64,000 nt of DNA from NCBI GenBank assembly GCA_911728455.2, contig OU452231.1:16821838-16885837 (forward strand), in the 5' to 3' direction. How positions within the stretch are numbered: the first letter of the stretch is position 1; the number at the start of each line of letters is the position of its first letter. The notes beneath the pieces were generated by a model. The model saw nothing but the letters and a program-made list of their open reading frames with translations. It was not told the DNA's origin and did no database searches. This document shows positions 27,407-39,400 of this stretch, in pieces. Origin of the DNA: Marthasterias glacialis (taxonomy: Eukaryota > Echinodermata > Asteroidea > Forcipulatida > Asteriidae). The position numbers were made by a program, and so were the translations under genes.

Positions 27407-30400
27407 CTGTAGAAAAGGGGTGGGGGTGGGGAAGAAAAGGAATTAAGTTATGATGCTCTCCGTTTTGACAGTCAAATTGCACATAAAAATTATGGTAATG
27501 CCTCGGGGACTAAAATGCTAACTACACTGTAGAACACATCAGAGACACTGACTCCAAAAAATGGTGTAACCAAGATGATTGTGATGATGACGTCCGGTGA
27601 ATTGGGGTGATAAAATAAAGTAATAACGGTAAGACTGAAGGGATGTTTGGTCCTCAGTAACGGGAGATGAATGACTACCTGTATTATTTAGGCAGACTGT
27701 TCCACAATAATAGACAGCAGGCATTGAACATCAGTCTTGAAAGAGCAGGACAAACTTGTCCCGTTACAGAGCACTTTAAACATGTAACATTGTACAGTTT
27801 TTTATGGCACAAATCATGCAGAAAAAGAAGGAAGTCAACTAATCAGCTGTAAAGGCGCATGCCTGGCACTATTTTGAGGAAAATGTAATTTTGTATAGGG
27901 ACTTATCAAATGGCAAAGCATGACAAAAGCAAGGGGCATCCTCAGCTGTGAGGCCTGGGACTGACATAACACCTTCTCTCTTCCACAATGAGTGTGCCTG
28001 TGTGTGTGATGGCTCTGTGGCATGTGGTTGGCTTATCAAGATTCTGACTTGTTTCACCTTTTCATTAGCGAGATGCAGTAGACACACAAACGCGATGGGG
28101 ATGCTGAGGTTCTTAGACATGGTCCTCGACAGCTTGGCAGGAATCTGCTCATACATATCCTTGAAGGACTGCAGGCCTGCCATGGACGTCTTCTTGGTCA
28201 GGTCGTTCTGGGAGGGAACATTCTCCTGTAAGGTCAGAAAGGGGAAAAAAAAAAGGAAGAAACGGTCAGAAGTTGATCTGACCTCATCCCTTAAGGTGTG
28301 TTGTGGCCGAGTGGTCCAGTGCACCGGACTAGAGTTTTGGTGTTGTCAGAGTGTGGGTTCGAATGTCAGACATGACACTTGCGTCTCTGAACAAGACACT
28401 TAACCATAATTTCTTCGTCCTTCAGATGGGTCCATTACGTGAAACTCCCATGAGCCCAAATCTCTGGATTCTACTCATTGGTTTCATCCTGCCTCTTATC
28501 AGCTGTTACCAATGAAGTAGTTAAAAGATAAACACCAGTGACCTGGTGGAGGGTTAGTGCTGTATCAATTACAGCATGCACCTGAGTGTAAGGGCAAGCT
28601 GTTGGTGTGAAATTACCGAAACATCCAGGAGTATGGAGGAAGTCTGACTGTTTCTTATTTAATATCTCAAGTTATATTTGGTCATTCTTTATGATTCAAA
28701 GTTGCTTTTCTAACATCTTTAGACACTTTTCTTTGACACTTTAGAGTAAAAACAAGAACCTGGTAGGATTTTGGAGATATTTTGTGTCAGTAAGCTCACA
28801 GGCAGTGCTCCATAATCTGTCTATTCACACCTCATTAACCACGATCAGCTAAGAGAGATCACGTTGAAAAACTGCTGTCCCAAACCAGTGAGTACCGACC
28901 CCAGTTTGTCAAACCATAGGTCTCATGTGTTGTGTAATGCATGTAACAGAACCCAGTACACTTATCATTAACCCTTCAACCGTTGGATTGTTTTGAAGCC
29001 CGAGCAAATTTCACAACTTGAAACTTTTGATGATTTATTGCAGCTCAATAAATTGAGCTAACCATATAAAAGTATACATATTTGGAAAGCTCTTTTTCTG
29101 TTCTTTCATTTGATGCTAAAATCAGCAAAATCTGAGGGGGTTGAGAAGGACATAACCTCCATTTTATAAGTTTTTATTTATTTTTTTTAATTCATGATGC
29201 TTCAAAATCCAGCAGCATATGGCCAAAAACAAAAAACAAAACAGCCAAAAACCAGCTTCAGACATTCAGTAGGTCCTAAAGAGCACCTTTCTACAAAAAC
29301 AAAATAAATGTCATGGGGTATATCCAACACCTGAGGGTTATTTCTAAAAATGAACCCCAGACTTCACCATGTATCGTGCATACAATAAATGCATGAATAT
29401 GCATCAAATACATACATTTGTTCCACTTCAAAAGTACTGGTAATTGTTCAAAACACACTTCATATTACTGCCAGTGTAGTGTACATGTATTTTACTGTGG
29501 AACAGAATATAGTACGTACATTCTCTTCACCTTCGTCGGAGAAATCCCCTCATAACTGTCAGAATTATTAAATATTTCCAATAGCACATCAGCTACAGAG
29601 AGCCTACCTTGGGCGCCCGCCGTTTACTAAAAAAAAGATCTGCAAAAACGGTCAAGAAGTTGCCCCAAAATTGGAAATTTTACCGTCAATCAAAATGTCC
29701 ACAAGTGCACAAAATCGTTGCCTGTATCTTACACATCAAAAGGAGACGATTTTTGGGGAGGGGGTTGTTTTCTATGCACAATTCGATATATGAATATGTG
29801 CATATTCATTTCATACGAATTCGTACGATCAACGGTTAAAGGGTTAGAGAAGGGGTTTTCCCCCGTGTTTCTGGCATAAATGGCTTTAGATTGCTCTGCA
29901 AATTCAAACATAGCTCTGTCTACCTGTCATAACGCCTTGAGACACCCGCAATATATGTACTGCGAGGTACCAGACAGGGCACAAAATTTACATTAGACCA
30001 CAGGCCCGAGGCCAGTAAATTTAGTGTCAGGCCAGTAAACTTACCACTGGACTACTTTCCCACCACATTCGAGCATTGCCAATGTGCAACTTTGTTATTG
30101 CAAAATGAGCAAGAAGAAATTCCTACCTAACTTGATGCATAAACCAAAAGACAAAAATATGATTCCCTACCCAACTTATAAACCACATCTATAATAGTTT
30201 GAATCATTAGAATTTAAAGCTTTGCACAATGTCAAGACAATCTAGAAACACCTTGTGTATGTAATATACTATAGACCAATCCATTAAGCTTCGCCCCTTA
30301 CATGTTGACCAATCACAGCCTTGGCTACGCCATTGAATGTCCGACAAAAGTCCGACACGATAAAATCCTATTGGAAAATGTAAACATGCGTGCGCTTACT

Positions 30401-33400
30401 TATAGCACGCGTTCATGTCGTGCAGTGTGGCATTGAAGAGACGCACATTGTACTGCCCACGTTTACAGTGGTGATGTAGTTAATGCTGTGATTGGTTTAT
30501 ATGTTTAGGGGGTGGGGCTTAACGGATCAGTCTGTAGATCTAATTCCTTTGTGGTTTATTTACTTGAGTTGGGAATTTTAACCTAACCCTGTAAGTGGTG
30601 AATGATGACCATAAAATGCTGCGGTACCGAACTGTGTTTCCACTGATGCTCTAGAAAGCTTGGTCATTACACATTGTTTACCGCAGTGTGTCATGGCCGA
30701 GAGGTCTAGTGCATTGAACTCATATTCTCATGGCCCAGTCATCGTAGTGTGGGTTCGAATCCTGGTCATGACACCTGTGTTCTTAGGCAAGAAACTTAAC
30801 TATCATTGCTTCTCATCACCTAGGAGTAAATGGATACCTGCGAGACTAGAGATTGTTGAAGTGTATGATTAGCAAGCTGTGCGTCAAAACTTTGTTGCCA
30901 AAGCTGCATACTCCAAAAGGAGCTGAGATGATTTCAGGAACGCTTAAGGCTCAACGAACAGGGGTAGTATATAGGTGTATGGCACTTTGATACAAACTTA
31001 AAGCACCTAATAAATGCCTAATATTATTTATTATTATTGTGAAGTTGGGGGTCAGACCTTGTCTTGTTCCTGCTCGGTGGTTAGATGCTCCCACATGACG
31101 GCTTTGAGTTTCTTGACGTCCATCTTCTTGGCCGTCCTGGCATACTGGATGTTGATCTTAGCAACCTTGGGAAAAGCATCAATAAGAAGACAAATTCTAA
31201 TAATCTATAGATTTATCTTTAGCTTTGCTTACCAGTGAGTAAAACTGGTGATTGAAAAAGTGACAAAAGCGTGCAAACAGACAAAAGCAAGTTGCTGGAA
31301 CTACACAAATGTAGCTTAACTATTAAAAGTCATGTTTTTTTAAATCATTTGTTGCAGTAAGGTCATAGAAAAATGTTCACAACGCAAAAAAAAAAAAAAA
31401 ATGATTTAGTTCGAAAAAACGCACAAAACATTTGTAACAGGTAAATTGTTTATACATGGGTGCTGGTATTATGACAATGATAGGTGTAACAGCAATTACG
31501 AATCATTGACTGTTCCTGTTTGTTCAGTATCACAAATGAAAATTCATAATCTCCTCGCCCAGAGGAAATACCTGTCTAATATTTAAATTTACATGTTGTT
31601 TTATCATCAACTTTGGGAAGAAATTAGCCATCATCTTTAATCCCCGATCATACCTTGTGGGGCTGAGCGACTAGTTTATCTCCCTGCAGGATTGTAGCAT
31701 CAAAGACGCTATCATTGATTAAACTACTCTGAGAGCATGTCTGACTGAAGTCACTTGGCTCGCTGCAGAAATCCCCTCCGACGTCATGATCATCATCGTC
31801 ATCCGCCTAGAAGTAAAAAGAAGAAATTTCCTGAAAACAGGGTAGCAGTCTCCTCTTGTTTTAGTGTCGAACCCCTCTGAACTTTCAGGGTGTTACAGTT
31901 TAGGGGATTTACAGACTCTCTTCATTCCCAAAAGTGGACAAGAGCTGGAGGTTTGGACCTAACAGGGTTATGTCTACACTACACAACCAAGAACCTAGAA
32001 TGTCTTATTTCTCTTAATTGTACGTTCACATCTGACAAATTGAAGGTCTGCTAGAAAAACAAGTGGAACATTATTCATCTTGACTATCACTTTCCATGAA
32101 CCTTTTCTTTTTGCTCATAAACGTAGCCACCCTTTAGCAAGAAAGGCCTTGAATTACTTGAATACCATGGAAGCCATGGCCTCTGTTGCCCCTGGTCATA
32201 GTCTTGCTGCCCCCTGGTCATAGTCTTGCTGCCCCCTGGTCATAGTCTTGCTGCCCCCTGGTCATAGTCTTGCTGCCCCCTGGTCATAGTCTTGCTGCCC
32301 CCGGTCATAGTCTTGCTGCCCCCGGTCATAGTCTTGCTGCCCCCGGTCATAGTCTTGCTGCCCCCGGTCATAGTCTTGCTGCCCCCTGGTCATAGTCTTG
32401 CTGCCCCCTGGTTATAGTCTTGCTGCCCCCGGTAATAGCCTTGCTGCCCCTGGTCATAGTCTTGCTGCCCCCAGTCATAGTCTTGCTGCCCCCGGTAATA
32501 GTCTTGCTGCCCCCAGTCATAGTCTTGCTGCCCCCGGTAATAGTCTTGCTGGCTCTGGTTATAGTCTTGCTGCCCCTGGTCATAGCCTTGCTGCCCCTGG
32601 TCATAGCCTTGCTGTCCCTGGTCATATTCCCCTAGACTTTAAGAATTTCTGATTTTCTAATAGGAGTGCCTTTTGCAAAACTGAACAGGCCTTCAAATAT
32701 AAAATTGCAGGCCTTGGATGTGCAGCCAGGGCTGAGTTCGCGCAAGGACCATTTGTCGAATAGAGGTCGATGTTGCCTGGTACCCAACACATGTTTTTGA
32801 GGATGAGTACCAGTTAATATCAGCCACTAGTCGGCAAAAGGTCCTTGCGCGAACTTGGCCCAGGATTTAACAACAAAATCTGAAGAAATGTTTGCCGCGA
32901 TGAATCTGGGCAGAATCTGGAGAAGAAAAGAATGGAAGTGCCAGCAGAAGTTTTTAGATAATTAAAGATATGTGGTCTCACCCCAGTATTGGGACAGAAG
33001 TTTGCACAGTCGTTGGCGTTATTGTAATCATAACCTTCTATACCATCGTCGATGACATCGCTAGTGTTGGCTTGCTTCCTGATCTGTGTTTTTTAAAACA
33101 AATTATTATAATAAATGTTAAATTTGCATCGTGGATACAAAATATTATTTATGTTTTACCCATACACTGATGTGTTTAAGCACTGTATAATCAGTACTTT
33201 CCTGAGCACACTAATAGTTGAACAAAAAAACTAGTACATCAACTTACGACAAAGTTTGGTTTGAGAAACAGTTTGAAGAGGTCGTCTGGATCGTAGTGGA
33301 GATCTTCAGGGAGTGTGTTTGAATTCTTCTTGTTCTTGTCCAAGGTAGACTTAGATAATGTTGTCGATGCCTGGGTAGTCAAAAGTAGACTCAATTAGAT

Positions 33401-36400
33401 TATACACACAAGTACTATTCTCGAGTTGTTCCCACCAAAAGAGGTCCAGGAATGAGATTGTATGAAAATGAAAACTCCTGAAAATTTGACAAAAGTTCCC
33501 TCTTTGTGTGGAGATAAAGCCAATAGAATTGCAAAATGTTACAATTTACAGGTTCACAGACTGTTTACATCGTTTCAAATAGATATCTAAAGGTTTGGCT
33601 ACAACAAGGGCAGAGTCTTTCATCTCTTTCAATTTTGCCTCTTTCAAAAAAAATCTGAAGGTGCTGGGAGACCAATGAATAATCCTGAAATCAGAAAAAA
33701 ACCTGAAAAATCACATGCCCAGTGGTCTCTTTATCTCAATGTCTCAGACCATCATTTTTTAGGAGTCCGTGTGTGAGGAGTGCAACAAAATAGCACTCTA
33801 CAGGGTTAAGAGTCAATGCTGACACAAAGGTCTGACACTAGGATCCAAATTTTAGGATTTATGGTAAAATGATGACCTTTCCACATTTTGGTAACCCTTG
33901 GAGTGATAGATTGCAAGCAGCTTCTGGGAGCGGTATCCTCAGCACTAGAGAGGCAGATCAATGAACATGATTTCTTTCTATCTGAAGAAAATAACAGCCT
34001 CTTTTTCCCACCAGGCAAGCCAGGGGGACACAAAAATAATCTAAATTCAGATAAACGTCTGACATTTCTCATCCCTGACTCGGGCCTCGATCTTCAGAAA
34101 AAACGGGGGCAGGCCTTTGCTGGCCAAATCAGAGAAATTGTACAAGGGCATGCTGGCCAGGTTGGTGGTGACAGTGCAATTTTTCTGAAGGGCATGCTGG
34201 CCAACTCGACAGGGCATGAGGCCAATGGCCTTGGTGGCCTCAAAGCCTGCTGAATTCAAAGCCAGTTTGGCTTTGGGAAAAGTTTGGGAAACAAAAAACA
34301 GACTTGAATTCACAGCAGGAAATGGACTATCGATGTGGCGGTTATTTGCTTTGATCATTCAACAGCAATCTGCCAATCCATTCCTGAAATCTGATACACA
34401 CATATAAATAGTTAGAGGTACATACGTGCTTAAATTAAACATCATGAACAGTCAGATTCTATAAAATGGTGTTTTAACTTCAGTAATTTCTAAAGTTTTG
34501 TTCTGAGGAGTGCAAAGAGCTCTCCTCAATAGTTTAAGGAGTTCAGTTTATAGCTCTCCTTATATAGGTTTTGAGACATTGCATGGTGAGGTATCAATGT
34601 ATATTTGGTTTGCGGTAACACCATGTGATTATATCTACTTTGCTATATACAGTAGATTATTCTTGTGAGAACTGTTATTATTCTATAAATTTCAATTTGC
34701 CTTTCACCAATGTGTGATAAGCACTGTATACTCAGTGCTTTCGAGTTCTGTGGAAAAAATTCCACAGGCAACTTGGGTGGGATTCGAACCCACGACTCCC
34801 GCATAACTAGAGCAGATGTCCTAACCACTAGACCACCGAGCACGCCCGGTGATGAGGGGCCAGTTCGAATCCAGTATTATTGGCGGCAGGTACCGCAAAC
34901 AATTTGATAGATGTCAATATTTGCATCGGGGGAATGAATATAAATTTCAATTTGCCTTTCACCGATGTGTGATAAGCACTGTATACTCAGTGCTTTCGAG
35001 TCCTGTGGAAAAAAATCCACAGGCGACTCGAGTTCGAATCCCATCTGAGTTGCCTGTGGAATTTTACAGTGCTTATCACACATCGGTGAAAGGCAAATTG
35101 AAATTTATATTCATTCCCCCGATGCAAATATTGACATCTATCAAATTGTTATTATTCTACTACCGCGGAGTAGATTTTGGAATTCAGGTGGACAACTTAG
35201 TTCTGAAAAGAACTGTCCTGCTTATATTAAGTACTACTGGGGAGGTAGGAAATCGGCCTCAGTGGATCGAGGGGACTTCTCGGATAACTTCACTGCCGCG
35301 CAGTGAGTTTATTGGTAACAACGTTTCGGCTAGCTTGCTCTAGTCATCGTCAGGAGACTGAAGAGTGTTTTAGATGCTGGTCTCTTTATAGGCACTCAGA
35401 GGTTTCAGTGTCACCACTGCTCTGATTGGTTCTTCTGAAAGGAGAACTGTGGTTGGTGGGTTTAGAGGCACTGTGTGGGCTGCCCATTGTTTGAGGGTGC
35501 CCTCCTTATATTTTTTTTAAAATGAAGGACTGATGTCTCGTTGACTCAGTTTAAATCTGATTCAGATCTGAGATAACATTTAACCATGTGGTGTTTTAAC
35601 AGCAGTTTTAATTACAACTTACTTTTGACTCTGAGAAAAACTTGTCGAAGTTGACCTCCTGGGAAAAGTCGATTCGGAAAACGGGTTTCTTGACCTGTGA
35701 TTTCTTGCCCTTTTCTTCCCCCTTATCTGTCGATGGAAGCAAAATCACAGAACGATTAAAAAACAAAGCAAAACAAGTCTACCAAAACTGTCACATGGTC
35801 CATATCTATGCCCAATTACATACAGCTGCTTCAGTAGAAAAATCTTGCTTAACAATTTTCTGGTAAGCAAAATTTAACAGGAAACCAGTCACAGACGGTA
35901 CATGTGGAATGGTTATTTTGACAGGTGACCTGATTCTGGTAAGCAACATTGTTTTGTGATTTACATGTAGCTACTTTCTGTGGTTTTAGAAGCTTTATGA
36001 AATTGGGCCCTGGAAAGCATTTCGGCACAGCTAAAGGCTATATTATAAAGATGTTAATTTTGCATCGGGGATAAAGAATATTATTTGTGTTTTTTCATTC
36101 ATACACCGATATATACTCAGTACTTTTCCTAAGTCCTGTGGAAAAAAATCCACAGGCATATCCCTCGGAATATGGATTCTAACTGCCTCTAGCTGCCAGG
36201 CAATCACGGTAGTCTAGTCAGTAAGACATGTGCTCTAAAATGGCAGGGGCCATGGGTTCGAATCCCACCAGAGGAATATGCCTGTGGATTTTTTTCACAG
36301 GACTCGGGGGAAAGTACCGAGTATACAGTGCTTAACACACATCGGTGTATGGGCAAAAAACACAAATAATGTATATTATAAAAGCTACAATGTCTTTCGT

Positions 36401-39400
36401 GGTAAATAGCCCTTAAAACATACTACATGGGCAAAATTTGGTACACCTGTTAATATGTGCATAATAATACAGGCCACTTGTGACAAGTAGTGGCAAAGCT
36501 GTCTGGCATTTGAGTCTTGTGTATCAGACTCAAAGCTCTGGTGTTCCTGATCAGCAGAGTGTGGGTTCAAGTCATGACACTTGTGTCCTTGAGCAAGACA
36601 CTTCGCCATTATTGCTTGGCCGTTTGGATGGCACGTAAAGCCCTTAGTCCTTATTGTGTAATGCATGTGAAAGGACTCAGTACACTATTTGTTAAGAGAA
36701 GTGGTTTGCCCTGGTGTTTCTGGTATGATTGACTGCAGATTGCACCTCCTTGTGAAACCTCACAAGGTGCTACATTATTATGAGTCTCATATTCATATAA
36801 CTCCGCATATCAGTGATAGAAACAATGAATGAATATCAGCCCCATGAATACCGGTGCTTTGTAAGTAGAGTGGTCCCCTGTTAAAACTGATCTGGTGGTC
36901 AGTTGGGGCATGGGAGTATGGACCTTGGAGTGAACTACAGCATTTGTTAGAAAGGATGATGGGTGGATGAGCGGTATTGAGGTTTTAGTTCATGTTTCTG
37001 GATAAAGGGATCGTTTAGGTGATTGTCTATAAGCTGGAAATCAAATGACGAGCAGGTTTTATGGCCTACACAATGTTCCAGCTACTCGTAAGGGTAGCTT
37101 TACCTTTGGAGTGAGGTTTGAGTTTCCAGTGCTGAGGACCTGCCCATGTACTAAGCTTATTCATATCGAAGTAGGAATACTCTGTTGGCTGGAGAGATAA
37201 CTGAAGACAAAGCTGGCCGGCCGTAGACAGCGTTCGGCACCTGTGTACAGAGGTGAACGGAGTTTCCATAAGTAACAGTGTGCTCTTTGTGTATTTGTAT
37301 GCCTCTTGGTGTAATTTGTCTTTTTCATGGTTTTTACTTCCATCGTTAAGCACTCTGAGGTCAGTTGTCTGACATAGAGTGCTATATAAAAATCTGTTAT
37401 TATTATTATTACTTAGTTTATTTAATATTGATACATTATACACTACAACAAACAGGAATAACTGGCATCAATTCTCTGAGTGATAAACAAAATAATACTA
37501 ATAATAAATGAAACATTTGAATCAGATATAAGATCTTCCTTGGTGTACTTTTGAGTGATATAGGTCCAACAGGTACAGACAAAAAAAGAAAACCATTTAG
37601 CCCTGCCGAATTGACAAGTCATGTCAAATAGTCTAACAAAATTTAATCTGACACATTAAAATCCCATAACAACATGTAATTGAGCTGTCACCATTGATTC
37701 ACTGTGTTATGGAGATGTGCATTGCTTTGCAGGAGTCTGCCCCCATTCTGAACAAAAAGCGCATTGAGACGTTATTGTGAAATGCGCTATATAAGAACTT
37801 AAGAACTAGTTATTATTATTATTATTATTACATGGCAAATATGGTAAAGATGGCAAAGATGGTAACAGCTAATGTTGCCTTGTTAACATGTTGAAATGAA
37901 AAACACCATGAGATCTGTTAAAAATTTGCTATTAACGAAAGTGAAATTTCAAAAATTGGCTCAACCTTTTTCACCAATGTCTAAGGATTTCCTTTGTCTA
38001 CTTTGTTGTTGTTTTTTGTTTTTTGTTTCCAAGGTATTGTACTCTGCGAAATTCTGGATGACTGATTGTGATAAACATCCTTAAGATTACAGTGTAACTA
38101 ATGTTTAAACAATAACATGTTTGAAGTTGTTTTAATGATTTCTCCATGTTGCCAGACAAGACTTGCCTTTTCACTGGTTCCGTTTACTAACTACATGTCG
38201 TCTTGTGCCCGGAAGAACGGCGTAACGAAAGTGTGACCGGCAAAAGGTCGTGAGTTTGTAAGTCATTCAGGAAAGTTAAATTCCGCATAGGAATGGAAAA
38301 ACACGTCTTGGGTGTAATTCTAGCAACAAATATACAACAGTTATGCCCTACTTTTTTTTCTGGGGCAAAAAGTTGTAATTTGTGTCCCCGGAAAAAGGTC
38401 GTACGGCTTTACGACCTTCGTCCGGGCACACGACAATGTATTACAGATTAGAAAAAACTCTGGATGTGAATGTTCCGCCGGGCAGTCATCCAAAACTCCT
38501 TTGAGAAACACTGTGGACATTAAAAAGGTTCTCACTAGTTTCATTCAAACGGTTTAATAGCAAATTCAACGTAGATGCACGACACCAGTGACAGCAAAAC
38601 TCACCCACTTGACCCCACCATCTGAGCCTCTTGTCCATCGGCCATGAATACAGACTGCTCCCCCATTGAGCCTACGCCGCCCACTTCCCCTCCGTCAAAA
38701 TCGTTGTCCTCGTCGCTGAAACCCCCTGCATCGTAATGGTCTGTGCCAAAATCGTGATGGCCGCCGTTGTTGGTCTCTTCCAGGGGTTCAGGTATGGCAT
38801 TGACATCAAATGCCTGGTCACTTTTTGCCATCTTATTGATTATTGTATTAAAATTCTCCTTTAAAAACACAATACAGACAATTTAAATGTTTTTTAATTA
38901 AAATAGCATGATCTTTAAACAAAATTACCCCCCCCCCAAGAAAATATAAATAAATAAATAAATAAATAAAAAAAAAACCAAATAAACATAAAAACAAAAA
39001 ACTAATGGAAAAGTAATAAATACTACCAAAATCAAATATTCAGTACAACAAAAAGAAAAAAGTTGACAACAGGCCTGGAAGTACACAAAGGCCACAGCCT
39101 CTGTTGCCCTGGTCTTGGCCTTGGTGCCCTTTCAAAAATGTCCTACAGACTTTAAGATTTTCCAATGGAAGTGCCCTTTTCAAAATTAAAATGGTCTTAC
39201 CATCTCAAAGATAAAATTCCAGGGCCGTAAAAATAATCTTTATCGAAGCAAACTTGTGAGCAACTTCTTTGCAATCAATCCATATTACAACTAGCATGAG
39301 AAGTAACACTGAACCAAATCCACTATATCACAACCTCTCCCTTATTTCATTTCATTTACCTGTCCATCATTGTTCCAATTGGTAAACTCAAAATCAGCAA

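Noticed and set aside
27948-28403. Plus-strand ORF of 151 residues
   Set aside because: It is the antisense shadow of NCAPH exon 17 and runs into a SINE.
32368-32652. Open frames on both strands (repeats such as GSKTMT or LAAPGHS)
   Set aside because: They arise from the 21-22-bp minisatellite inside an NCAPH intron. Both strands being open at once is a repeat artefact.
33888-34358. Overlapping ORFs of 103-121 residues on both strands
   Set aside because: They lie in an NCAPH intron, with low-complexity repeated ggccaa/tggcc words and no family resemblance on either strand.
34770-34850. Functional tRNA gene on the minus strand
   Set aside because: A and B boxes are present but the acceptor stem does not pair. 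It is a tRNA-derived core in a foldback element, as is the one at 36205-36274.
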